A DNA stretch of 64,000 bases. Source: an uncultured Paracoccus sp. GTDB taxonomy: Bacteria; Pseudomonadota; Alphaproteobacteria; Rhodobacterales; Rhodobacteraceae. The first letter of the stretch is position 1. Each line of letters opens with the position of its first letter. Location: NCBI RefSeq assembly GCF_937873615.1, contig NZ_CALMYP010000068.1, forward strand, positions 62,001 to 126,000. The letters run 5' to 3'. This document shows, piece after piece, positions 17,971 to 26,621 of the stretch. Under the pieces are notes generated by a model. That model saw only the letters and a program-made list of their open reading frames with translations. It was not told where the DNA came from and searched no databases. Both the position numbers and the translations under genes were made by a program.

Positions 17971-19592
17971 GCAGTTCTCGCACAGCAGCGCCAATGGCGC
18001 AGGTCCGGGGGCAGAGTATCGTCGTGGCGACGATGCTGGCTGTCGGACTGCTGGTCCTGGCCGCGCTTTATGGGCGGATCATGGGTTACGATCTGCGCCG
18101 GGATGAATTCATGTTCGTCCCGCCGGCGGCGCTTCTGGACGATCATGCACTTTATAGGGACCTCTTTTACAATCACGTTCCTTATTCTGCATGGCTGTTT
18201 CGCGCCGTGCATCAGGCCCTGCCCTGGCTGGGATTGCTGGCGGCGGCGCGGCTGACGGTGTTCCTTGCCTGGCTGCTGCTGCTTGGCGGCGCGGGCTGGG
18301 TTGGCTGGCGGCTGACGGGATCGGCGCTTGTCGCGGCGGTGGGTCCGCTCAGCCTGATTACGGCGGATGTCCTGCTGGGCCAGACCGGGATGGCGGCGAC
18401 GAACAATCTGCTGCCGCTGCCCTTCGCGCTTCTGGGCTTGGGCTTCTTTGCCGTGGCGCTTGCCGATCCGAGGCCGGGCTTCGGACAGCTTCTACTGGCC
18501 GGGGTCATGCTGTCCGTTGCGGCGGGCATGAAAGCCAGCGCCATCGCCTTTGTGCCCGCCGTGGCCATCGGCTGCTTTCTGGTGCCGCGCCAGCTGCCTT
18601 TCTCCGTGCGATTGCGGCATGTGGTTCTGCCGGTGGCGCTTGGCGGGGTCATCGGGGCGCTGCCGCTGTTCTGGTATGCGGCGACGGCGCCCGACCTCTT
18701 CTTTGCCCATATCCTTGGCTATCATTCCGGGCCGCATGTCGCCTATTGGCAGGCCAATGCCGCAAGCGAGCCGGGGCTGGCCCTGTCGCCCGCCGGCAAG
18801 TTGCAACTGTCCCTTTCGGTCTGGATGGTCGGGGCGACGCTGCTGGCGCTGTTTCTGGCGCTGCTTTGCCTGCTGCTGTCCTGGCGGGGCAAAAGGAATG
18901 CGCGGTCCGGCTCCAGCCTGGAGGCGGCGGCGGTGGTCGCGGCATCGGTCCTGACGGCGGCTGTGCTGGCTTTCGTGCCGACGCCGGGCTTTCCGCAATA
19001 TTACGCCGCCCCTCTGATCGGGCCGCCGATCCTGATCGCGCTGTCTTGCCGTGCCATGCCGGAAGACAGCTTCCGCCAGATCCGTCCCGCGCTTGGCGTG
19101 GCGATGCTGCTGATGGCGGTTTACGGCGCGCCCCGACTGGCGCTTGGCCTGAACGATCTGCGCCATCCCGACAGGCTGACCCCGGCAAGGCTGGAGCGCA
19201 GCGCCGATCTGCTGCGCGAGACGCTGGTGGCGGCGCGGCTGGACGGGGCCGGTCCGGTGGCGACGCTTTCGCCGCTTTATCCGCTGGCCGCCGGGCTGCC
19301 GATCTATCCCGAATTTTCGGCCGGGCCCTTCGCCTATCGGGTTGCGCCCCATACCGACGCCAGGCTGCGCGGGCTTTACGCCATGGCCGGCCCCGATGAT
19401 CTGCCGGCCCTGTTCAGCGCCACGCCCCCCGCCGCGATCCTGACCGGCTTCGATCCCGTGCTGGAAGCCCCGTTCGAGGATTACGCGCGGGCCAATGACT
19501 ACACGCTCATGGAGATGCCCCGGATCAGCGACCGTTATGGGAGCGCGCGGCTCTGGCTGGCATCCCCCGATCAGAGAGGAGAACGAGAATGA
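17967..19592 (+). CDS. Polytopic GT-C-like membrane glycosyltransferase
   Basis: A 541-residue protein with about ten or more hydrophobic helices. After the first helix it has YDLRRDEFMFVPPA; the D46-E47 pair in the first periplasmic loop is the position of the catalytic acid in GT-C enzymes of the ArnT/PMT type. A soluble C-terminal region of about 120 residues follows. The GTG start at 17967 overlaps the gtrA stop. Together with GtrA and the GtrB-like protein downstream it would be the periplasmic transferase that moves sugar from the lipid carrier to the glycan. Substrate unknown. Confidence 0.7.
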   Translation: MSSSRTAAPMAQVRGQSIVVATMLAVGLLVLAALYGRIMGYDLRRDEFMFVPPAALLDDHALYRDLFYNHVPYSAWLFRAVHQALPWLGLLAAARLTVFLAWLLLLGGAGWVGWRLTGSALVAAVGPLSLITADVLLGQTGMAATNNLLPLPFALLGLGFFAVALADPRPGFGQLLLAGVMLSVAAGMKASAIAFVPAVAIGCFLVPRQLPFSVRLRHVVLPVALGGVIGALPLFWYAATAPDLFFAHILGYHSGPHVAYWQANAASEPGLALSPAGKLQLSLSVWMVGATLLALFLALLCLLLSWRGKRNARSGSSLEAAAVVAASVLTAAVLAFVPTPGFPQYYAAPLIGPPILIALSCRAMPEDSFRQIRPALGVAMLLMAVYGAPRLALGLNDLRHPDRLTPARLERSADLLRETLVAARLDGAGPVATLSPLYPLAAGLPIYPEFSAGPFAYRVAPHTDARLRGLYAMAGPDDLPALFSATPPAAILTGFDPVLEAPFEDYARANDYTLMEMPRISDRYGSARLWLASPDQRGERE

Positions 19593-20404
19593 AGACGATC
19601 CTGCTTGCCGGCGGGCTTGGCTCTCGCCTCGCCGAGGAAACCGTGGCGATCCCGAAACCCATGGTCGAGGTCGGCGGTCGCCCCATCATCGCCCGGGTCA
19701 TGGATATCTACAGCCATTTCGGCCATAGCGAATTCATCGTGGCGGGCGGCTATAAATGCTTGATGTTGAAGAAATTCTTCGCGAATTATCACCTGATCGC
19801 CAATGATATCAGCGTCGATCTGGACTCGGGCGACCTGAAGCTCAGCCCGATCTCGGCCGGGGGCTGGAATGTCAGCGTGGTCGATACCGGCGCGCTGACC
19901 ATGACCAGCGGTCGCATCCGGCGGCTGCGCGACTGGATCGGGGACGAGACCTTCATGGTCACCTATTCGGACGGTCTGGGGAATGTCGATATCGCCAGCC
20001 TGCTCGAATTCCACCGGGCGCATGGCAAGCTGGCTACCGTTACCGCCGTGCAGCCGCCGGCCCGCTTCGGGAATATGGAGCTAGGCGCGAATGGTCAGGT
20101 CCAGGCCTTCACCGAGAAGGTGCGGCGCTATGAGACCTGGATCAATGGCGGCTTTTTCGTCTTCGAGCCGGGGATCTTCGACTATTTCACCGACGATACC
20201 GAACCGCTGGAACATGCGCCGATGGTCAAGCTGACCAGTGACGGCCAGCTCGTCGCCTACAAGCATTTCGGTTTCTGGCATCCGATGGACACGATCCGGG
20301 ACCGCAATGCGCTTAATGAAGTGTGCGATGCGGATCCGCCGCCCTGGCTGGATTTCGAGAATGTCGGGGCGGACGCGGCCTCGGCACCGAGGGCGGTGAT
20401 CTGA
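19589..20404 (+). CDS. rfbF: Glucose-1-phosphate cytidylyltransferase
   Basis: A 271-residue nucleotidyltransferase making CDP-glucose from CTP and glucose-1-phosphate. The N-terminus has LLAGGLGSRLAEET and PKPMVEVGGRPI, the substrate loops of this family; INGGFFVFEPGIFDY and HFGFWHPMDTIRDRN are typical of RfbF. The start overlaps the end of the GT-C-like gene (ATGA), and the stop overlaps rfbG. It begins the CDP-deoxysugar branch. Confidence 0.93.
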   Translation: MKTILLAGGLGSRLAEETVAIPKPMVEVGGRPIIARVMDIYSHFGHSEFIVAGGYKCLMLKKFFANYHLIANDISVDLDSGDLKLSPISAGGWNVSVVDTGALTMTSGRIRRLRDWIGDETFMVTYSDGLGNVDIASLLEFHRAHGKLATVTAVQPPARFGNMELGANGQVQAFTEKVRRYETWINGGFFVFEPGIFDYFTDDTEPLEHAPMVKLTSDGQLVAYKHFGFWHPMDTIRDRNALNEVCDADPPPWLDFENVGADAASAPRAVI

Positions 20405-21525
20405 TGAACATGCGCAATCAACCCGGTCGCGACCCGTTCAATGGCGCATTTCTCGGGCGGCGCATTCTTCTGACCGGGCATACCGGCTTCAAGGGCGGCT
20501 GGCTGACGCTTTGGCTTGACCGGCTGGGGGCGAAGCTGCGCGGCATTTCCCTGCCGCCGGAAACACAACCGGCACTTTTCGATCTGGCCAGGATCGGCGG
20601 GGCCTGCGACAGCCGCTATGCCGACATAAACGATGCCGCCGCGCTGACGGAGGCGGCGCAGGATTTCGCGCCTGAACTGGTCATCCATATGGCCGCCCAG
20701 GCCATCGTTCGCGACAGCTATGACATGCCTGTCCAGACCTTCGCCACCAATGTCACCGGCACCGCGAATGTGCTGGAGGTGGCGCGGAAATCGCCGGCCC
20801 TGCGCGGGATCATCGTCATCACCAGCGACAAATGCTATGAAAACAACGAATGGGACTGGGGCTATCGCGAGGTCGATCCGCTTGGCGGCTCGGACCCCTA
20901 CAGCGCCTCGAAGGCCTGCACGGAACTGGTTGCCCAGGCCTATCGCCGCTCGTTCTTCGCCAAGCCGGACGGGCCGCAACTGGCCTCGGTCCGGGCCGGC
21001 AATGTCATCGGCGGCGGCGATTGGGCGGCGCATCGACTGATCCCCGATATCGTTCGTGCCACCGCCCGGGGCGAACAGGTGGCGATCCGCAATCCTTCCA
21101 GCGTCCGGCCTTGGCAACATGTGCTGGAACCGCTGGCCGGCTACCTGACCGTAGCGGCGCGGCTGCTGGAACCGGATGCCGCCTCGGTCGCCGGGGCGTG
21201 GAATTTCGGCCCTGACAATGACGCCACCCTGCCGGTGGGCGAGATCTGCCGAAAGTTTGCCGATCTCTGGGGCGATAACGGGCCGCGCTTTGCCTTCGGT
21301 CATAACCCCGATGCCCCGCATGAGGCCGGGCTCCTGCGGCTCGACAGCACCAAGGCCCGGCTGCGGCTTGGCTGGCGTCCGCGCCTGACGATCACCGATG
21401 CGCTGCGGCTTTCGGCCGAATGGTATCGCGCCCATGCCGCCGGCGGCGACATGCAGGCGCTGACCCTGTCGCAGATTACCCAATACGAAGGGCTGATAAG
21501 GCCCGAAACCGCGATTGCAGGATAG
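20404..21525 (+). CDS. rfbG: CDP-glucose 4,6-dehydratase
   Basis: A 373-residue extended SDR that converts CDP-glucose to CDP-4-keto-6-deoxyglucose. NAD-binding motif TGHTGFKGGW at about 24-33, ITSDKCYEN in the middle and the catalytic YSASK (DPYSASKACTELV) are all present. AGNVIGGGDWA and PWQHVLEPLAGYL are family signatures. Start ATG 20404 overlaps the rfbF stop (TGATG). Confidence 0.95.
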   Translation: MNMRNQPGRDPFNGAFLGRRILLTGHTGFKGGWLTLWLDRLGAKLRGISLPPETQPALFDLARIGGACDSRYADINDAAALTEAAQDFAPELVIHMAAQAIVRDSYDMPVQTFATNVTGTANVLEVARKSPALRGIIVITSDKCYENNEWDWGYREVDPLGGSDPYSASKACTELVAQAYRRSFFAKPDGPQLASVRAGNVIGGGDWAAHRLIPDIVRATARGEQVAIRNPSSVRPWQHVLEPLAGYLTVAARLLEPDAASVAGAWNFGPDNDATLPVGEICRKFADLWGDNGPRFAFGHNPDAPHEAGLLRLDSTKARLRLGWRPRLTITDALRLSAEWYRAHAAGGDMQALTLSQITQYEGLIRPETAIAG

Positions 21526-21535
21526 GAGGCGAGAC

Positions 21536-22729
21536 ATGCGCGTGAATTACGGCCAGACCGTCCATGGTGAGGAAGAGATCGAAGCGGTGGTGCGCGTGCT
21601 GCGCGGCTCGACCCAGATGGGCAGGCATGTGCGAGAGATGCAGGACCGGGTCGCGGCGCTGTTCGACAAGCGCCACGGGATCATGGTGAATTCCGGCTCC
21701 TCAGCGAATTTCATTGCCGTGGCGCTTCTGGACCTGCCCGAGGGTTCCGAGGTAATCACCCCCGCCCTGACCTTCGCCACCACGGTTGCGCCCATCGTCC
21801 AGCACCGGCTGGTGCCAGCCTTCATCGACGCGGCGGACGGCACCTATAATGCCGATGTCGGCCAGATCGAGGCGATGATCGGCCCAAAGACCCGGGCGAT
21901 CATGATCCCCTCGCTGATCGGCAACCTGCCCGACTGGGTCCGCATCCGCGAGATCGCCGGCAAGCACGGCCTGACCGTGATCGAGGACAGCGCCGATACG
22001 CTGGGTGCGACCATTGGCGGGGTCTCGACCGGGGTGAACTCGGATATCTCGACGACCAGTTTCTATGGCAGTCATGTCATCAATGGCGCCGGAAATGGCG
22101 GGATGCTCTGCGTCAATGATGACGATCTGGCCCGGCGCGCGCTGCTTCTGCGCAGCTGGGGGCGGACCTCGTCGCTGTTTCAGGAGGGTAGCGAGGCGAT
22201 CGAGAACCGCTTCAATGTCGATCTCGACGGGATCAGCTATGATGCGAAATTCCTGTTCGAGGAACTGGGCTATAACCTAGAGCCGTCCGAGATCAGCGCC
22301 GCCTTCGGGCTGGTGCAGCTGGACAAGCTGAACCGCAATATCACCGCGCGAGAGAAGAACTTCGCCCAGCACCTTGCCTTCTTCCGCGCCTATGAGGACT
22401 GGTTCATCCTGCCCCGGCAATTGCCCGACAGCCGCACCGGCTGGCTGGCCTTCCCGCTGACCCTGCGCGAGGGCGCGCCCTTCACCCGTCGCGACATGCA
22501 GATCTGGCTTGAAAAGCGCGAGATCCAGACGCGGCCGGTCTTCACCGGCAATATCCTGCGTCAGCCCGCAATGAAGAAGGTCGAAAGCCGCACCCGGCCC
22601 GAGGGCTATCCGGTCGCGGATGCCGTCATGCGCGGCGGTATCCTGCTGGCCTGCCATCACGGGCTGGATCAGCCCCAGATCGACCATATGCACGATGCTT
22701 TCCGCGCATTCGCCCGCCAATTCGGCTAA
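21536..22729 (+). CDS. rfbH: RfbH/DdhC-like CDP-4-keto-6-deoxyglucose 3-dehydrase
   Basis: A 397-residue member of the DegT/DnrJ/EryC1 PLP-fold family. The lysine that binds PLP in aminotransferases is replaced by histidine, H180 in SFYGSHVINGAGNGG, exactly as in RfbH/ColD-type dehydrases, so deoxygenation at C3 rather than transamination is expected. AGGAGG lies just before ATG 21536. It is shorter than the roughly 430-residue enterobacterial enzymes. The [2Fe-2S] reductase (DdhD/E3) that normally feeds electrons to it is not in the window. Confidence 0.85.
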   Translation: MRVNYGQTVHGEEEIEAVVRVLRGSTQMGRHVREMQDRVAALFDKRHGIMVNSGSSANFIAVALLDLPEGSEVITPALTFATTVAPIVQHRLVPAFIDAADGTYNADVGQIEAMIGPKTRAIMIPSLIGNLPDWVRIREIAGKHGLTVIEDSADTLGATIGGVSTGVNSDISTTSFYGSHVINGAGNGGMLCVNDDDLARRALLLRSWGRTSSLFQEGSEAIENRFNVDLDGISYDAKFLFEELGYNLEPSEISAAFGLVQLDKLNRNITAREKNFAQHLAFFRAYEDWFILPRQLPDSRTGWLAFPLTLREGAPFTRRDMQIWLEKREIQTRPVFTGNILRQPAMKKVESRTRPEGYPVADAVMRGGILLACHHGLDQPQIDHMHDAFRAFARQFG

Positions 22730-22741
22730 GGAGAGACCCAG

Positions 22742-23995
22742 ATGACCGCAGAACCCCGTGACATGCTTCGCGAATGCCGCGCCTGTGGGTCAGGGCGGCT
22801 GCACCTGTTCCTGCCCATGGGCAACCATCCGCCCGCCAATATGTTCGTCCGGCCCGAGGATGCGGGCAAACCGCAACCGGCCTTTCCGCTGAACGCGCAG
22901 GCCTGTCTGGATTGCGGGCTGATTCAGGTCGCCGATCAGGTGCCGGAGGGGTTCTTTCGGCATTACCTCTATATCCCGTCCGGCGCGGCGACGATGCATG
23001 GCCATTTCGAAGGCCTCGCCCGGGTGCTGGCCGACAGGGCGGCAGGCGGGCTGATCGTCGATATCGGCTGCAATGACGGGTTGATGCTGGGCTTTGCCAA
23101 TGCCCTTGGCGCGCAGACGCTGGGGGTCGACCCGGCCGCCAATCTGGCCGAGGCGGCGGCCCGGAACGGGGTCGAGGTGCATGTCGCCTATTTCGGCCCC
23201 GAAACTGCGGATGAGCTGCGCGCCGCGCGCGGGCCGGCTCAGGTGATCTCGACCAGCAACACGCTGAACCATATTGGCGATCTCATGGGCTTCATGGACG
23301 GGATTAATCGGCTTCTGGCCGATGACGGCTGGTTCGTGGTCGAACTGCCCTGGGGGCTGGATATCCTGCGCGGCAACCAGTTCGACAATATCTATCACGA
23401 GCATATGTCGGAGATGAGCCTGAAATCCCTGGTCCGGCTGGCCGAGCGGAGCGGCATGGCGGTGGTCGATGTGACCCGGCTGCGGGTTCATGGCGGCTCG
23501 ATGCGGGTATTCATGCGCAAGACCGGTGCGGCGGGCGCCCCCTCGGCAGAGGTGCGGCACATGCTGGCCGCCGAAGACGAGGCCGGTATGAACGATGCCG
23601 CCACCTTTGCCGGCCTGGCGGATCATGCACGCCAGATCGGGACCGATCTGCGCGCACTTCTGGCCGGGCTGAAGGCGCAGGGGAAGACGATTGCCGGCTA
23701 TGGCGCCCCGGCCAAGGGCAATACGCTGTTGAATTATTTCCAGATCGGTCCCGAGACGCTGGATTTTCTGGTCGATCGTAATCCGTTGAAGCAGGGCATG
23801 TTGTCGCCCGGAACACTGATCCCGATCCACGACACTGCGGCCATTGCCGAACGTAAACCCGATTATCTGCTGGTCCTCGCCTGGAACTTCTTCGACGAGA
23901 TCCGGCAGCAACTTGCCGATTACGAAGCGGCGGGAGGGAGGTTTATCGTGCCGCTTCCGTCTCCGCATATCGTTCCCCAGGATGGCAGAGGATAA
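22742..23995 (+). CDS. Sugar C-methyltransferase (TylC3/NovU type)
   Basis: A 417-residue protein with the three-part structure of deoxysugar C-methyltransferases: an N-terminal zinc site (C12-x2-C15 and C55-x2-C58), a SAM-binding domain with VDIGCNDGLML (from about 106), and a C-terminal domain with GYGAPAKGNTLLNYF and DRNPLKQGMLSPGT. Family members methylate a carbon next to a 4-keto group. The gene follows rfbG and rfbH, so the substrate is probably a CDP-4-keto sugar and the product a branched-chain sugar. Confidence 0.88.
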   Translation: MTAEPRDMLRECRACGSGRLHLFLPMGNHPPANMFVRPEDAGKPQPAFPLNAQACLDCGLIQVADQVPEGFFRHYLYIPSGAATMHGHFEGLARVLADRAAGGLIVDIGCNDGLMLGFANALGAQTLGVDPAANLAEAAARNGVEVHVAYFGPETADELRAARGPAQVISTSNTLNHIGDLMGFMDGINRLLADDGWFVVELPWGLDILRGNQFDNIYHEHMSEMSLKSLVRLAERSGMAVVDVTRLRVHGGSMRVFMRKTGAAGAPSAEVRHMLAAEDEAGMNDAATFAGLADHARQIGTDLRALLAGLKAQGKTIAGYGAPAKGNTLLNYFQIGPETLDFLVDRNPLKQGMLSPGTLIPIHDTAAIAERKPDYLLVLAWNFFDEIRQQLADYEAAGGRFIVPLPSPHIVPQDGRG

Positions 23996-23998
23996 CCC

Positions 23999-24928
23999 AT
24001 GACCAGAACCCTGATCACCGGCGGAACAGGCTTCATCGGCTCGCATCTGGTGCGGGATTGCCTGCGGCGCGGCGATGAGGTCACCGTCCTCGCCCGGCCG
24101 GGCAGCGATGTCTGGCGGTTGGAGGGGGTGCTGGACCGGGTGACGATCTGCCGGCTGGATCCGCTCGACGTTCCGGCGCTGCGTGCGCTTCTGGCCGAAC
24201 GGCGGCCAGAGCGGGTGTTCCTGCTGGCTGCGGCGACCCGTTTCGATCGGAGGGATGGGCTGCACGACATGGAACTGGCGCTGCGCGCGAATGTCGAGCC
24301 GTTGCGGATCCTGCTGGACGAGCTTGCCGTGATGGCAGAGCCGCCGCGGTCGGTCATCCGCACCGGCACGCTGGCCGAGATCAGCAATGCCGGGGCCGAG
24401 CCCGGCAGTCTTTATGGGCTCTCGATCCTGATGGGCACGCATCTGCTGAGGATCTGGCGCGAATGGACCGGGATTCCTGCCGTTACCGCGCGGCTCGGTC
24501 TGACTTACGGTGGCGATCAGTCGCCTGACTTCTTCGTGCCGGGTGCCATTGCCGGTGCACTGCAGGGCGGCGCGGTGTCACCCCGCCATCCAGCCGCGCT
24601 GCGCGACCTTCTGCATGTCGACGATGCAGTGGCGGCGCTGCAACTGATCGCCGGTCACACGAGCATGCTGCCGGCGGTGGTCAATGTCTCGACCGGCGCG
24701 CCGTACCGGCTGGGCGACGTTGCCGCCCTGATCGCCGAGATTACCGGACAATCGCTTGAGATAGCGGTGGCAGAGGCGGGCGCGGGGGATATCGTCTCGG
24801 CCCCGCCTTCGCCTGAACTTGCCGCCCTTGGCTGGACGCCGCGCGTTCCCCTGCTTGATGGGCTGGCGAGGGTCCTCGACTGGGAAAGTGATTGCCGCCT
24901 CACCAAGAACAAGAGATTTGCGCAATGA
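23999..24928 (+). CDS. NAD-dependent epimerase/dehydratase-like SDR with altered active site
   Basis: A 309-residue extended SDR. The nucleotide-binding motif TGGTGFIGSHLV (from about 7) is intact. The catalytic YxxxK is altered: the tyrosine Y139 is present in SLYGLSILMG but residue 143 is isoleucine. By context it should reduce or epimerise the 4-keto sugar made by RfbG/RfbH and the methyltransferase. The missing lysine suggests an unusual mechanism, a binding role, or use of another residue. Its ATGA stop overlaps the next gene. Confidence 0.8.
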   Translation: MTRTLITGGTGFIGSHLVRDCLRRGDEVTVLARPGSDVWRLEGVLDRVTICRLDPLDVPALRALLAERRPERVFLLAAATRFDRRDGLHDMELALRANVEPLRILLDELAVMAEPPRSVIRTGTLAEISNAGAEPGSLYGLSILMGTHLLRIWREWTGIPAVTARLGLTYGGDQSPDFFVPGAIAGALQGGAVSPRHPAALRDLLHVDDAVAALQLIAGHTSMLPAVVNVSTGAPYRLGDVAALIAEITGQSLEIAVAEAGAGDIVSAPPSPELAALGWTPRVPLLDGLARVLDWESDCRLTKNKRFAQ

Positions 24929-25908
24929 GCATGCTCTCGATTCTCGTTCCCGCCTATAATGAGGAAGGCAATGTCCGCGAGTGCCATGCGCGCATTGCCG
25001 CGGTTCTGGACGGGCTGCCCGATGAGCAGGCCGAGATCATCTTCACCGACAATCACTCGACCGACCGCACCTTCGCGATCCTGTCGGAAATCGCGGCACA
25101 GGATCCGCGCGTCCGCGTCTTCCGCTTCTCGCGCAATGTCGGTTACCAGAATTCGGTCATGTATGCCTACAAGATGGCGCGGGGCGATTGCGCGATCCAG
25201 CTGGATTGCGACCTGCAGGACCCGCCGGAACTGATCCCGCAGATGCTCGACCTGTGGCGGCAGGGCAATCAGGTGGTCTATGGCATCCGACGCAAGCTGC
25301 CCGACGGGCCGGTGGTGGCGGCGCTACGGCGCGGCTTCTACTGGTTCATCGACCGGATCAGCAATGACGACCTGCCCCGCAATGCCGGCGAGTTCCGGCT
25401 GACCGACCGGGTGATCCTCGACCAGATCCGGGTCAGCGAGGATCGCTCGCCCTATATGCGCGGCATGATCTCGGCCATGGGGTTCACGCAGGTCGGCTTC
25501 GACTATGACCGCGCCGCGCGCAAGGTGGGCGAATCGAAATTCCCGCTAAAGGCGATGATCTCGCTGGCCGTGGACGGAATGGTGAACCACTCGCTGGTGC
25601 CCCTGCGGCTGGCCTCGACCGTGTCGCTTTTCGTCGGGCTGATTACCTTCCTGATCCTGCTTTTCTATCTGATCGGCAAGCTGCTGTTCGGACAGGACTG
25701 GCCGCCCGGCTTCGCGACGCTGGTCATTCTGCTGCTGATGTCGATGACGCTGAACGCGATGTTTCTGGGCATCCTCGGCGAATATATCGGGCGCATCTTC
25801 ATGCAGACCAAGAACCTTAATGCGCCGGTGGTCGAGGCGACGGTGAATGTCGAAGCCGAGGCGGTCGAAGTGTCGCAGCCGCCCCTGCGTTTTCCGGTGT
25901 CACGCTGA
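24925..25908 (+). CDS. gtrB: GtrB-like polyprenyl-phosphate glycosyltransferase
   Basis: A 327-residue family-2 glycosyltransferase starting SILVPAYNEEGNV, with LDCDLQDPPE (D94, D96) as the metal/nucleotide motif and two C-terminal membrane helices (about 225-255 and 270-295), the layout of DPM/GtrB enzymes. Such enzymes transfer a sugar from a nucleotide donor to polyprenyl phosphate on the cytoplasmic face. Placed right after the CDP-sugar genes, its donor may be the CDP-branched sugar, although known GtrB enzymes use UDP or GDP sugars. Confidence 0.85.
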   Translation: MSMLSILVPAYNEEGNVRECHARIAAVLDGLPDEQAEIIFTDNHSTDRTFAILSEIAAQDPRVRVFRFSRNVGYQNSVMYAYKMARGDCAIQLDCDLQDPPELIPQMLDLWRQGNQVVYGIRRKLPDGPVVAALRRGFYWFIDRISNDDLPRNAGEFRLTDRVILDQIRVSEDRSPYMRGMISAMGFTQVGFDYDRAARKVGESKFPLKAMISLAVDGMVNHSLVPLRLASTVSLFVGLITFLILLFYLIGKLLFGQDWPPGFATLVILLLMSMTLNAMFLGILGEYIGRIFMQTKNLNAPVVEATVNVEAEAVEVSQPPLRFPVSR

Positions 25909-25947
25909 CTGTTGGCATAATCTGACGGCGCTTTGATTCGCGAAGGG

Positions 25948-25976
25948 CTGACCTTCACGAAAAAGCCCCGTATAGA
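25948..25976 (+). promoter_or_regulatory. Sigma-70-like promoter of nrnC-kdsD-lptCAB
   Basis: CTGACC at 25948-25953 and TATAGA at 25971-25976 are separated by 17 bases, each matching four of six consensus positions. The start of transcription would fall about 15 bases before nrnC, separating this unit from the polysaccharide cluster. Confidence 0.45.
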
Positions 25977-25997
25977 CAGCCCAAAGCGGAGCATCAC

Positions 25998-26612
25998 ATG
26001 ACCATTCATCTCTATCAGAACGACCTGCCCGACGGGCTGGACCTTGGTCCCGTGGTGGCCATCGACACCGAGACGATGGGCCTCGACCCGCGCCGCGACC
26101 GGCTGTGTCTTGTGCAGATGTCTTCGGGCGACGGCGATGCGCATCTGGTGCAGATCGCGAAGGGCCAGACCGACGCGCCCAACCTGACCCGTATGCTGGC
26201 CGATCCCGGCGTCTTGAAGCTGTTCCATTTCGGGCGTTTCGACATTGCCGCGCTGGAAAACACCTTCGGCGTGGTGACGGCGCCGGTCTGGTGCACGAAG
26301 ATCGCCTCGAAACTGGTGCGCACCTATACCGACCGGCACGGGCTGAAATACCTTCTGCAATCGCTGAGCGATGTCGACATCTCCAAGCAGCAGCAGACAT
26401 CCGACTGGGGCGCCGAGGAGCTGACCCCGGCGCAGCTGGAATATGCGGCTTCGGATGTGCTCTATCTTCACCGGCTGAAAGAGGTGCTGGAGGCTATGCT
26501 CCACCGCGAGGGACGTGCCGAACTGGCGCAGGCTTGCTTCGATTTCCTTCCCACCCGCGCGCATCTGGACTTGCTGGGCTGGGGGGATGAAAACGACATC
26601 TTCCATCACTAG
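25998..26612 (+). CDS. nrnC: NrnC-type 3'-5' exoribonuclease (RNase D-like)
   Basis: A 204-residue DEDD exonuclease domain alone, without the HRDC domains of true RNase D; this is the NrnC architecture of alphaproteobacteria. Metal ligands are visible as D23/E25 (AIDTET), D82 (FHFGRFDIAAL) and the ExoIII YAASDVLYL. NrnC degrades very short RNAs, including dinucleotides such as pGpG, replacing oligoribonuclease. It stands just before kdsD, a common neighbour in Rhodobacterales. Confidence 0.9.
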   Translation: MTIHLYQNDLPDGLDLGPVVAIDTETMGLDPRRDRLCLVQMSSGDGDAHLVQIAKGQTDAPNLTRMLADPGVLKLFHFGRFDIAALENTFGVVTAPVWCTKIASKLVRTYTDRHGLKYLLQSLSDVDISKQQQTSDWGAEELTPAQLEYAASDVLYLHRLKEVLEAMLHREGRAELAQACFDFLPTRAHLDLLGWGDENDIFHH

Positions 26613-26621
26613 ATCAGCCAG

